From Ferruginibacter yonginensis (lineage in GTDB: Bacteria; Bacteroidota; Bacteroidia; Chitinophagales; Chitinophagaceae), in assembly GCF_042651465.1 (NCBI RefSeq), contig NZ_JBHSCZ010000001.1, positions 496,001-560,000 on the forward strand: DNA of 64,000 bases, given 5' to 3'. Shown here in pieces: positions 1 to 7,499 of the stretch. The notes beneath the pieces are model-generated. The model ran no database searches and had not been told where the DNA came from. It saw nothing but the letters and a program-made list of their open reading frames with translations. The stretch's first letter is position 1. Every line of letters starts with the position of its first letter. Both the position numbers and the translations under genes were made by a program.

Positions 1-112
1 ACGCCATATTGGCAATAATAATTTTATAAAAATGCCATAAAGGCACTAAAAATACAATGGAATATAAATTGAAGTGCTTAAGACATTATAAAACAATTAA
101 AATTTAAAAAGT

Positions 113-547
113 ATGTCATACGTAAATGTAAAAAATCACCGTTCATTTGATGGATTAATGAAAGAGTTGTTTAATGAATTTCCAGCCGTGGTAAGTAAAA
201 CGATGAGAGAAGATATTTTACACTTTCCTCCAGTAAATATTATTGAAACAACTGAAGGGTTCAAATTATCATTATCAGTTCCCGGTTTTGAAAAAACTGA
301 TTTTGCTGTAAAACTTGATAACAATATTTTGCAAGTAAGTGCTTCGAAAAAAGCAGTTGAAAATGTTGAAACTGAAAAGTTCGTAAGAAATGAATTTTCA
401 GTAAAAAGTTTTAAAAGAAGCTTTACATTAAATGAAAAAATTGATGCTGATCAAATTACAGCACAGTACGAAAATGGAATACTCAACATCAATTTGATGA
501 AGAAAGCACCCATAAATAGTACAGTTAAAGAAATTAGTATTATTTAA
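113..547 (+). CDS. Hsp20-family small heat shock protein
   Basis: ATP-independent holdase chaperone of the alpha-crystallin family, expected in the cytoplasm, where it binds unfolding proteins. The 144-residue length is usual for bacterial Hsp20. A short N-terminal arm (about 1-38) is followed by the alpha-crystallin domain (about 40-140). That domain contains the PPVNIIET entry strand, the LSLSVPGF segment, and near the end the family signature AxxxNGxL, seen as YENGILNINL. The gene stands alone and ends at a strong terminator. I saw no CIRCE element upstream, so its heat regulation cannot be read from the sequence. The family call is secure. Confidence 0.95.
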   Translation: MSYVNVKNHRSFDGLMKELFNEFPAVVSKTMREDILHFPPVNIIETTEGFKLSLSVPGFEKTDFAVKLDNNILQVSASKKAVENVETEKFVRNEFSVKSFKRSFTLNEKIDADQITAQYENGILNINLMKKAPINSTVKEISII

Positions 548-573
548 TTAAAGCAGTAGCATGTTTAAAATAA

Positions 574-604
574 AAAAGCTCCGAATAAATTTCGGAGCTT
601 TTTT
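574..604. terminator. Bidirectional intrinsic terminator
   Basis: The arms GCTCCGAA (578-585) and TTCGGAGC (591-598) form an 8-bp stem with a 5-nt loop. It is flanked by an A-run on the left and a T-run on the right, so it can end both the Hsp20 transcript (+) and the convergent fasciclin transcript (-). Confidence 0.9.
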
Positions 605-622
605 ATTTGATGATTTTGAAAC

Positions 623-1834
623 CTATTGAGGCAATAAAACTTGATCTATTTTATGTATAACGCCATTTACATAGAACTGATCACTTGTACCAGTTGCAGC
701 AGTAGGGTTAATCAAAATATTTGATGCTGATGCATTGGCTGCACCTCTTACTGTAGCAGCGCTAACAAAAGGGCCAGCAAAAGTTGCTTGTAACCTAATA
801 CCAGGGTGCATTGCAAAAGCAGGGTCTGTATTTAACAAAGTTGGGTAGTTGGTGGCTACACTAGGGAAGTTAACAGTGAATGCTGTATTACTAAATAAAT
901 GTGTAACTAAAATACCCCTAACTGTTCTTGCACTCAACGCACCAAATAAAGCTGGGTTTTGGAACACATTTGGTGAAGCAGCTAAAGTAGCAGCCGTAGC
1001 AGCGGCTGTTGCAGGTGGAAAACCTTGTGCAATTAAAGCTTGGGTAATTGCTCCTGTTAGTAAAGCTTGGAAAGCAGCATCTGTTGGTGCAAATACTGTT
1101 AAGTTAGCACCACCATTTAATAATGCTGCTTGCAAAGGTCCAGGCGTTACAGCACCACTATCCGCTCTTAAAATAGCTGCTCTCAAGTAAGTTAAACCAG
1201 TTACTGGGGTAGCATCTGCATTAATTCTATCCCACAATGTAGTAGTTACTGGTGGTGCTACAATAGCAGCCACATGATGAATGTTACCATTAAATGCTTT
1301 TACATTTAAAGGTGTGGTCATCGGAATTGTATTTGCTCTTAAAATACCTGGTCTTTTAGATAAATATGATCTGAAAGTAACAAAAGGCGCCGTTGGTGAA
1401 GGAAAAATAGAAGTACCTACAGTAAAATTAGGAAAACCTGCACCAATACCAGCGGTATCATAACGCTGTGGAATTGTATTATAAGAAACAATACCAGCAG
1501 CTGTTGCTACTGGAGTTGCTGAAATAACTGCACTACTAAAACCAGAGGCCATCATAGCAGCATTATCTGGCACTAACAAAGTATACTCATTATTAGAGGT
1601 AGTTGAATTGTATAAATTCACAAAATTTACAGTACCATTACTAGCAATTCTTACCAAGCGGTAATACATACTATCGTTCGGATTTGCTCTTAATGTAGAA
1701 TCTAATGTAATGCCTGATTTTGTAGTAGTTGGGATAGCAAATTGATCTACACCTTTGTTACATGATGCTAATAAAGCACCTGCAACTACCATTGGCAAAA
1801 CAGCTGTTTTAATATTATTTAATAAAGTATTCAT
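623..1834 (-). CDS. Fasciclin (FAS1) domain lipoprotein
   Basis: A secreted lipoprotein, probably on the outer membrane. The N-terminus has a hydrophobic signal and a lipobox, LLASC, with the lipidated Cys at residue 25. Two FAS1-like modules follow. The first (about 45-195) is divergent. The second (about 200-403) carries the typical NLTVFAPTDAAF strand and ends with NGVIHKIDQVLL, the canonical closing motif of FAS1 domains. FAS1 domains are adhesion or ligand-binding folds. An Ala-rich insert sits near 265-295. The gene lies 24 nt behind the TonB-dependent receptor on the same strand, so the two are probably co-transcribed and may form a receptor with a surface lipoprotein partner, as SusC and SusD do. 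That partnership is inferred from position. Confidence 0.9.
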   Translation of the reverse strand: MNTLLNNIKTAVLPMVVAGALLASCNKGVDQFAIPTTTKSGITLDSTLRANPNDSMYYRLVRIASNGTVNFVNLYNSTTSNNEYTLLVPDNAAMMASGFSSAVISATPVATAAGIVSYNTIPQRYDTAGIGAGFPNFTVGTSIFPSPTAPFVTFRSYLSKRPGILRANTIPMTTPLNVKAFNGNIHHVAAIVAPPVTTTLWDRINADATPVTGLTYLRAAILRADSGAVTPGPLQAALLNGGANLTVFAPTDAAFQALLTGAITQALIAQGFPPATAAATAATLAASPNVFQNPALFGALSARTVRGILVTHLFSNTAFTVNFPSVATNYPTLLNTDPAFAMHPGIRLQATFAGPFVSAATVRGAANASASNILINPTAATGTSDQFYVNGVIHKIDQVLLPQ

Positions 1835-1858
1835 TTTATAATTTTTTTATTGTTTGTA

Positions 1859-4603
1859 TTAATACAAGTTAAAACCAACGCTTACATAGTATAAACCACC
1901 TACTACTGAGTTACCAGTTGCGTTAATGTAATATTGATTCAACAAATTGTTAGCACCAACTTTTAAAATAGTTTTAGTGGCAGGCAATTTAGCACTTACT
2001 TGCGCATCTAAAGTTTGTACCGCAGGAACATCGCCACTAGCAAAATCACCTTGGTAGTTGAAACCTCCCTGTACACGGTAAGTAATGTTGAAGCCATATA
2101 GCTTGTCTTTACCAAAACCAGCATTAGATAAACTAATATTTGTACGGTATTGTGGTGAGTTAAAGAATGAGTAGAAACCAGCTTTAACATCACTGATTTG
2201 ATCAGATGATACGTTACCACTAATTACAAAGTTTTTAGGTAAACGATAATCAACACTTAAACCGAAACCATATGTTTTAACTTTTTCAGCACTGTTGAAA
2301 GGTATTGAGTAAGTTAATCCTCTTGAGGTATCACCTAAGGTAATTGGAGCGCCAGTTCTTGATTGTACTACTACCCTACGTGCAATAAAATCTTTGTATT
2401 GACCTGCATAACCATACACATCAATCAATAACTTATCATTAAAATGTAACCCCTTATAACCAATTTCATAAGTAGTTACCGCTTCTGGTCTAAATGAAAA
2501 ATCAGTCACTTTTACTGGTGTACCAGCTTGTAAACTTTCGTAAGCATAAACTGGGTTACCTATAAAATTGTATTTATTACTTAATAATGGGTTACCACCT
2601 GTTAAACGAGTACCACCACCAACAGCTAAATCAATGTATTGTTGTTGCGTAGATGGGAAACGGTAAGCTTGTTGGTATGAAATACGCACATTTTTATTTT
2701 CAGCCACTTTTATTAAAGCGGTTGCTCTTGGGGTAAAACGACCTTTAAAGTTTTCGTTTTTGTCGTAACGGCCAGAAACAGTCAATTTTAATCTATCAAT
2801 TACTTGACGACTAGCTTGGATATAACCACCATACTCGTTGATACCAATAGTACCAGCAGTATCAGCAAATAAAGTTCCTTGTGAATTTAATACGTACCTT
2901 TTAAAGTTACCACCTACAATTACTTCAGCGATATCTTTTGTATAATCAGTTAAGTTTGCTTGACCCTCTATATTGTATAAGTTGGTTTTATCAACGAACA
3001 AACCACCACCATTTTTAATTGGAATAGAACGTACTCTGTTGAAAATATCTTTGAACTGTTGAGAACCAGCAGCAGGACGACCAACATCAGCAGTAGTACG
3101 AGCAATGGCATGTGATTCAGCTGCTGATCTACCACCTTGTAAAGCAGTTAAATAAGCAATTGAATATTGACCATACCATGATGCAGCAATTTCAGGTAAA
3201 CCAATTGTACCCAAAGCGTTTGCTCTTGGTGCCGAACCTTTCCATGCTTCATTTAACAAACGAGTTGTAACTGTTGCATTGTAAGATTGTCCTGCATTTT
3301 CCTGAGTTGTATACGCTCTTAAAGTCCAGTGTTTATTATTTAACTCTAGTTTATATTGAGCAATTTTTAAACCCAATAAAGAGTATCTATCACTTCCTGT
3401 ATAAGTACTGTTACCGGTACCAAAAAATGCAGCACCTACAGCTTCAATTTTATCAGTTATTTTATAATGTAATGCACCTGATGCTTTGAAGTTTACAGTA
3501 TTTGGATTAATAATATCTCTTTCATTATAACCAGTACGGCTCACATTAATGGGAGCTGTTAAATAACCAGCAGGAGAACCTAAACCAGCTAATAATGGAC
3601 GAATATCAGTAGTGGTTTCATCACCATAAACGTTGATACCATTGTAATTAGGATCAGAAGCTCTGGTACCGAAAGAAGGCTTACCAGCAACACCTAAACC
3701 AACATAGTTACGATAGTCGTCACCAACCCAATCTTTTGCCGAAATAACTTCACCAGCTACTTTAAAAGCAAATTTTTCTGAAACTTTTTTACCCCAACGC
3801 ATACTCCAGTTGTAATAAGGTGAAGTAGGACGTTCTCTCTTATCAACATGCATAATACCTGTTTTTACTTCAGCAGAAAAACCTTGGTATTTGAATGGAT
3901 TTTTACTTGTAATTAACATGGTACCGTTCATACCACCTGGGCCATACAACGCTGATGAAGCGCCTGGTAATAATTCAATATTATCAACATCTAATTGTGA
4001 TAAACCTACTATACTACCTACAGAGAAGTTTAAACCTGGTGCTTGGTTATCAATACCATCAACCAATTGGTTAAAACGTAAGTTACCACTACCAGAAAAA
4101 CCTCTTGTAGTAGGAGTTTTAAAAGTTAATGAAGAAGTTACTACATCAACACCTTTTAGGTTCGCAACAATGTCGTAATAACTTGCAGCAGGTGCATTTT
4201 TTAAAGATGTTGCATTTACCCTTTCAATAGATACAGGTGATTCTAAAATTTTACCTGCAACCCTTGTTGCCGAAACAACTACCTCTTGGCCCAAAGCATT
4301 GCTTGGTACAAAAGCAACGTTTACCGCTGCATTAGAAGTAACATTTACTTCTTGTGTAGTATACCCTACTGAAGAAAAAACTAACGTTACTGGTAAACTT
4401 TTTACACTGATGGTATAATTACCTCTATCATCTGTAAATGTTCCTGCATCGGAACCTTTAATAGTCACTGAAACAGCTGCAGCACTTTCGTTTGATGCAC
4501 TGTTTTTTACATTACCGCTGATGGTTACATTTTGAGCAAAAGCAAATACAGTTAAAATATTTGCTAACACCATGGTAACCAAATAGCTCGTAAACTTTCT
4601 CAT
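1859..4603 (-). CDS. TonB-dependent outer-membrane receptor
   Basis: A 914-residue TonB-dependent transporter. It has a signal peptide (1-23, ending AFAQ), a carboxypeptidase D regulatory-like beta-sandwich (about 26-105; typical strand FTDDRGNYTISV), a plug domain (about 115-235; RGFSG, then LLPGASSALYGPGGMNGTMLI), and a long beta-barrel ending in an aromatic residue (GFNLY). The plug and barrel are intact. The substrate cannot be read from the sequence. Siderophores, oligosaccharides and other ligands are all possible, and the lack of a SusD gene argues against a classical glycan-utilisation pair. It leads a two-gene unit with the fasciclin lipoprotein. The start is the ATG preceding the KFTSYLV signal peptide. 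Confidence 0.93.
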   Translation of the reverse strand: MRKFTSYLVTMVLANILTVFAFAQNVTISGNVKNSASNESAAAVSVTIKGSDAGTFTDDRGNYTISVKSLPVTLVFSSVGYTTQEVNVTSNAAVNVAFVPSNALGQEVVVSATRVAGKILESPVSIERVNATSLKNAPAASYYDIVANLKGVDVVTSSLTFKTPTTRGFSGSGNLRFNQLVDGIDNQAPGLNFSVGSIVGLSQLDVDNIELLPGASSALYGPGGMNGTMLITSKNPFKYQGFSAEVKTGIMHVDKRERPTSPYYNWSMRWGKKVSEKFAFKVAGEVISAKDWVGDDYRNYVGLGVAGKPSFGTRASDPNYNGINVYGDETTTDIRPLLAGLGSPAGYLTAPINVSRTGYNERDIINPNTVNFKASGALHYKITDKIEAVGAAFFGTGNSTYTGSDRYSLLGLKIAQYKLELNNKHWTLRAYTTQENAGQSYNATVTTRLLNEAWKGSAPRANALGTIGLPEIAASWYGQYSIAYLTALQGGRSAAESHAIARTTADVGRPAAGSQQFKDIFNRVRSIPIKNGGGLFVDKTNLYNIEGQANLTDYTKDIAEVIVGGNFKRYVLNSQGTLFADTAGTIGINEYGGYIQASRQVIDRLKLTVSGRYDKNENFKGRFTPRATALIKVAENKNVRISYQQAYRFPSTQQQYIDLAVGGGTRLTGGNPLLSNKYNFIGNPVYAYESLQAGTPVKVTDFSFRPEAVTTYEIGYKGLHFNDKLLIDVYGYAGQYKDFIARRVVVQSRTGAPITLGDTSRGLTYSIPFNSAEKVKTYGFGLSVDYRLPKNFVISGNVSSDQISDVKAGFYSFFNSPQYRTNISLSNAGFGKDKLYGFNITYRVQGGFNYQGDFASGDVPAVQTLDAQVSAKLPATKTILKVGANNLLNQYYINATGNSVVGGLYYVSVGFNLY

Positions 4604-4739
4604 ATCCGTTGTTTTGGTTTTAAATATTTGGCAAAATAAGCAATGTAAATTTGTTATAAAATTTTATTTTCTCACTATATGTTGATATATAAAATACGCA
4701 CCTCATTATTTATTAAAAACTAGGTGGTATTTTAGTGCC

Positions 4740-5666
4740 ATGACAGCATTTACATTTACACATCAAACGGGTTATTACAAAGGAAAAGTTAGAGAAGTTT
4801 ATAGTATTGGTGATGATTTATTGGCAATGATAGCAAGCGACCGTTTATCAGCTTTCGATGTTATACTTCCAAAAACAATTCCTTTTAAAGGACAAGTATT
4901 AAATGAAATAGCTGCTTACATGTTGCGCCAATGTAACGACATCTGTAACAATTGGTTGCTAGAAACACCTGTACCCAATGCCAGTATTGGTAAAAAATGT
5001 ACCCCATTTGCTATTGAAATGGTGGTAAGGGGCAATATTACAGGCCATGCATGGCGTACTTACAAAAACGGTGATCGTATTTTATGCGGCGTACCATTGC
5101 CAGAGGGTATGAAGGAAAATGATTTTTTTGATACCCCCATTATCACCCCATCAACCAAGGCACACGAAGGGCATGATGAAGACATCAGCAAAGAGGTCAT
5201 AATACAACAAGGCCTAGCAACGGAAGCAGAGTGGGCATTATTAGAACAATATGCTTTAGCACTTTTTGAAAGAGGAAAAGCACTAGCAGCAAAGCAAGGA
5301 CTTATTTTAGCTGACACAAAGTATGAATTTGGTAAAATAGGTGATACTATTTATTTGATGGATGAAATACATACACCTGATTCATCGAGGTATTTTTATG
5401 CAGATGGTTTTCACGAACGATTAGCCAACAATAAAAAACAAAAGCAACTGAGTAAAGAGTTTGTGAGAGAGTGGTTAATCGAAAATAATTTTATGGGTAA
5501 AGAAGGGCAAGTAATACCCGAAATGAATGACGAAAAAGTAAACAGCATCAGCCAACGTTATATTGAATTATATGAACAAATAACCGGTGAAGTATTTATA
5601 CCCACTCCAATTGATGACCAAACACTATTTAATACTATTGAGCAAGCACTAACGAAATATATGTAG
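4740..5666 (+). CDS. purC: Phosphoribosylaminoimidazole-succinocarboxamide synthase
   Basis: SAICAR synthetase of de novo purine synthesis. It joins CAIR and aspartate with ATP in the cytoplasm. The protein is 308 residues, the longer form common in Bacteroidota. The family is shown by the N-terminal GKVREVYSIGD ATP-site strand, IASDRLSAFDVILP, the motif VVRGNITGHAWRTY, and LADTKYEFG followed by DEIHTPDSSRY. The gene is divergent from the TonB receptor and stands alone. The other purine gene in this window, purB, lies 46 kb away. Confidence 0.97.
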   Translation: MTAFTFTHQTGYYKGKVREVYSIGDDLLAMIASDRLSAFDVILPKTIPFKGQVLNEIAAYMLRQCNDICNNWLLETPVPNASIGKKCTPFAIEMVVRGNITGHAWRTYKNGDRILCGVPLPEGMKENDFFDTPIITPSTKAHEGHDEDISKEVIIQQGLATEAEWALLEQYALALFERGKALAAKQGLILADTKYEFGKIGDTIYLMDEIHTPDSSRYFYADGFHERLANNKKQKQLSKEFVREWLIENNFMGKEGQVIPEMNDEKVNSISQRYIELYEQITGEVFIPTPIDDQTLFNTIEQALTKYM

Positions 5667-5785
5667 AAAAAGATGCCCGATAATCCCATAAATTAATGCG
5701 GCTTAGCTGTAAATTTCTAATGGCACATGTTTTGAAATTCTTTAACAAGACTTTCATCTATTATTCAACTTACAAATTAAACATT

Positions 5786-5944
5786 ATGTCAAATTTACTC
5801 TACACCATTGCAGTTATTTTAGTGATCATTTGGGCCTTTTCATTTTTAGGCGGTTACTATACAGGTGGCATTATTCATATTTTATTAGTTATTGCTATTG
5901 TTGCGATATTGTTAAGAGTTATTTCTGGTAGAAAACCTTTATAA
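5786..5944 (+). CDS. Small Lmo0937-like membrane protein
   Basis: A 52-residue, very hydrophobic protein with two predicted membrane helices (about 4-22 and 26-44) separated by GGYYTGG and ending in the basic SGRKPL. This matches the small lmo0937-type membrane proteins that are widespread and of unknown function. I chose the ATG at 5786. An in-frame ATG at 5696 would add 30 residues that do not resemble the family and include a poor signal region. It lies between purC and another small membrane-anchored protein and may be stress-related, but nothing here proves a role. Confidence 0.75.
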   Translation: MSNLLYTIAVILVIIWAFSFLGGYYTGGIIHILLVIAIVAILLRVISGRKPL

Positions 5945-5954
5945 TTTTTTTGTA

Positions 5955-5989
5955 AATTAGCTATTCAAAATAAACTTGAGTAGCTAATT
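5955..5989. other. Inverted repeat, possible weak terminator
   Basis: AATTAGCTA (5955-5963) pairs with TAGCTAATT (5981-5989). TCAA (5965-5968) and TTGA (5976-5979) extend the stem after one mismatch. No clean T-run follows on either strand, so it may be a weak terminator or an RNA processing or regulatory stem between two small genes. Confidence 0.45.
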
Positions 5990-6022
5990 ATATATTAAAC
6001 AATACAGCTTAAATAGTAACCA

Positions 6023-6304
6023 ATGAAAAAATCAAATATAATCTTAGCATTATTAGCAGGTGCTGCCATAGGTGGCATTATTGCTTTAGCCATAAAAGAT
6101 AAAAATAATGATATTATTGAGGAACAATTAGCTGAGTTAGAAGAACAAGAGGTAACAATGGCTGACAAATTTGATAAAATTGCAGAGCAGTTTTCTAATA
6201 AAATTTCAAATGAATTAAAAGCAGCTGAAAACATTATTAAATCGGCCGTTGACAGAAAAAAATCATTCTTACATCCTGATGAATCTTCAGGTATATTTTT
6301 ATAA
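6023..6304 (+). CDS. YtxH-like membrane-anchored small protein
   Basis: A 93-residue protein with one N-terminal membrane helix (about 5-24, small-residue rich: LLAGAAIGGIIALAI). An acidic segment and a predicted amphipathic or coiled helix (about 30-75) follow. This is the YtxH/gas-vesicle-protein-like layout often seen in Bacteroidota stress operons. The identification rests on architecture, not on a signature motif, so the name is tentative. It is probably anchored in the inner membrane. It ends directly at a terminator shared with trhO. Confidence 0.65.
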   Translation: MKKSNIILALLAGAAIGGIIALAIKDKNNDIIEEQLAELEEQEVTMADKFDKIAEQFSNKISNELKAAENIIKSAVDRKKSFLHPDESSGIFL

Positions 6305-6340
6305 AAAAAGGCCTTTTGAAATTCAAAAGGCCTTTTTTTT
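6303..6340. terminator. Bidirectional intrinsic terminator
   Basis: GGCCTTTT (6310-6317) and AAAAGGCC (6325-6332) form a stem flanked by an A7 run on the left and a T8 run on the right. It serves the upstream small-protein gene (+) and trhO (-), which converge here. Confidence 0.9.
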
Positions 6341-7397
6341 ATTTTTTTAATTGAGGCATGCGTTGCCTTGATTTATTAAATATCATATTGCCTTTATCTT
6401 GCCCTTTTCTTAATGCTTTTTGGGTTTCAATTGGCAGTGCAATAATATCTTTACATTCAACACTACAACAACCATTAAAAGCTGTTTTACATTGTTCGCA
6501 TTGTATGAACAATAAATGACAACCATCGTTCAAACAGTTGGTATGAGTATCAGCAGGAGCACCACACTGATGGCAATGGGCAATGATATCATCACTAATA
6601 CGTTCCCCTAACCTATCATCAAAAACAAAATTTTTACCTTTAAATTTATTAGGCAGGGCTGCTTCTTTTACTTTATTAGCATAGTTAATGATACCTCCTT
6701 CTAAATGGTATACATTTTTAAAACCGTTGTGCAACATGTAAGCACTGGCTTTTTCGCATCTTATACCACCTGTGCAGTACATGATAATATTTTTATCCTT
6801 TGCATTGTTGAGCATTTCAACTGCCATTGGTAATTGTTCACGAAAAGTATCACTCGGTATTTCAATAGCATTTTCAAACCTACCTACTTCATATTCATAG
6901 TGGTTACGCATATCAACAATAATAGTATTGGGGTCTTCACTCAATTCATTAAACGTTTGGGCATTTACGTACTTACCCCTATTAGCCATATTGAATGTAG
7001 GATCATTGATACCATCGGCAACAATTTTATCACGTACTTTAACTTTTAGTACCCAAAAGCTTTTACCGCCTGCCGGTCGATTATTTTCAGCCGCTTCATG
7101 TTGTACCGCAATGTTCAAACGCAAGCCTTCTAAGCCAGGTATACTTTCCATTAAAGCTTCAAAAGCCGCAGCGTTAGATTGCGGCACACTTACTTGTGCA
7201 TTAATACCTTCATGAGCAATATACACCCTACCAAAAACTTTTAATTCATTTAATTTGATATAGAATGTATCACGAAAACTGTTTGGATTTTCAATAAAAA
7301 AATACCTGTAAAATGAAATGGTAATACGAGGTTCTTGTTCCTCTAATAATAATTTTTTGAGCTCAGCCTGACTGAGCCTATTGTGTAACACTGGCAT
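6339..7397 (-). CDS. trhO: tRNA uridine-34 hydroxylase, rhodanese domain (TrhO/YceA)
   Basis: Oxygen-dependent tRNA uridine-34 hydroxylase, which forms the 5-hydroxyuridine precursor of wobble modifications. Layout: an N-terminal acylphosphatase-like UPF0176 domain (about 1-120; GRVYIAHEGINAQVSVP), then a rhodanese domain (about 140-250) with the active-site loop CTGGIRCEKA, then a Cys-rich C-terminal segment (CHQCGAP, CEQCKTAF, CCSVEC) that could bind zinc. I start at the ATG at 7397 (MPVLHNRLS). The longer ATG at 7460 would add 21 hydrophobic residues foreign to the family. Confidence 0.93.
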   Translation of the reverse strand: MPVLHNRLSQAELKKLLLEEQEPRITISFYRYFFIENPNSFRDTFYIKLNELKVFGRVYIAHEGINAQVSVPQSNAAAFEALMESIPGLEGLRLNIAVQHEAAENNRPAGGKSFWVLKVKVRDKIVADGINDPTFNMANRGKYVNAQTFNELSEDPNTIIVDMRNHYEYEVGRFENAIEIPSDTFREQLPMAVEMLNNAKDKNIIMYCTGGIRCEKASAYMLHNGFKNVYHLEGGIINYANKVKEAALPNKFKGKNFVFDDRLGERISDDIIAHCHQCGAPADTHTNCLNDGCHLLFIQCEQCKTAFNGCCSVECKDIIALPIETQKALRKGQDKGNMIFNKSRQRMPQLKK

Positions 7398-7499
7398 AGA
7401 AAAAAATTTGATTCTAATAAAATAGAAAACCATTAAAATGATTGGATGCTTGCAGGGCAAACCAAATAATTATGCAAATGTAAATATTATTGATAAAAA

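Noticed and set aside
1..112. Small palindromes (GCCATATTGGC and TGCC/GGCA) upstream of Hsp20 as a heat-shock operator
   Set aside because: They do not match CIRCE or other known operators and may be the tail of a terminator from a gene outside the window.
849..1190. Ala/Lys-rich + strand ORF of 113 codons
   Set aside because: It lies antisense within the fasciclin gene, has no domain, and its composition mirrors the Ala-rich segment on the other strand.
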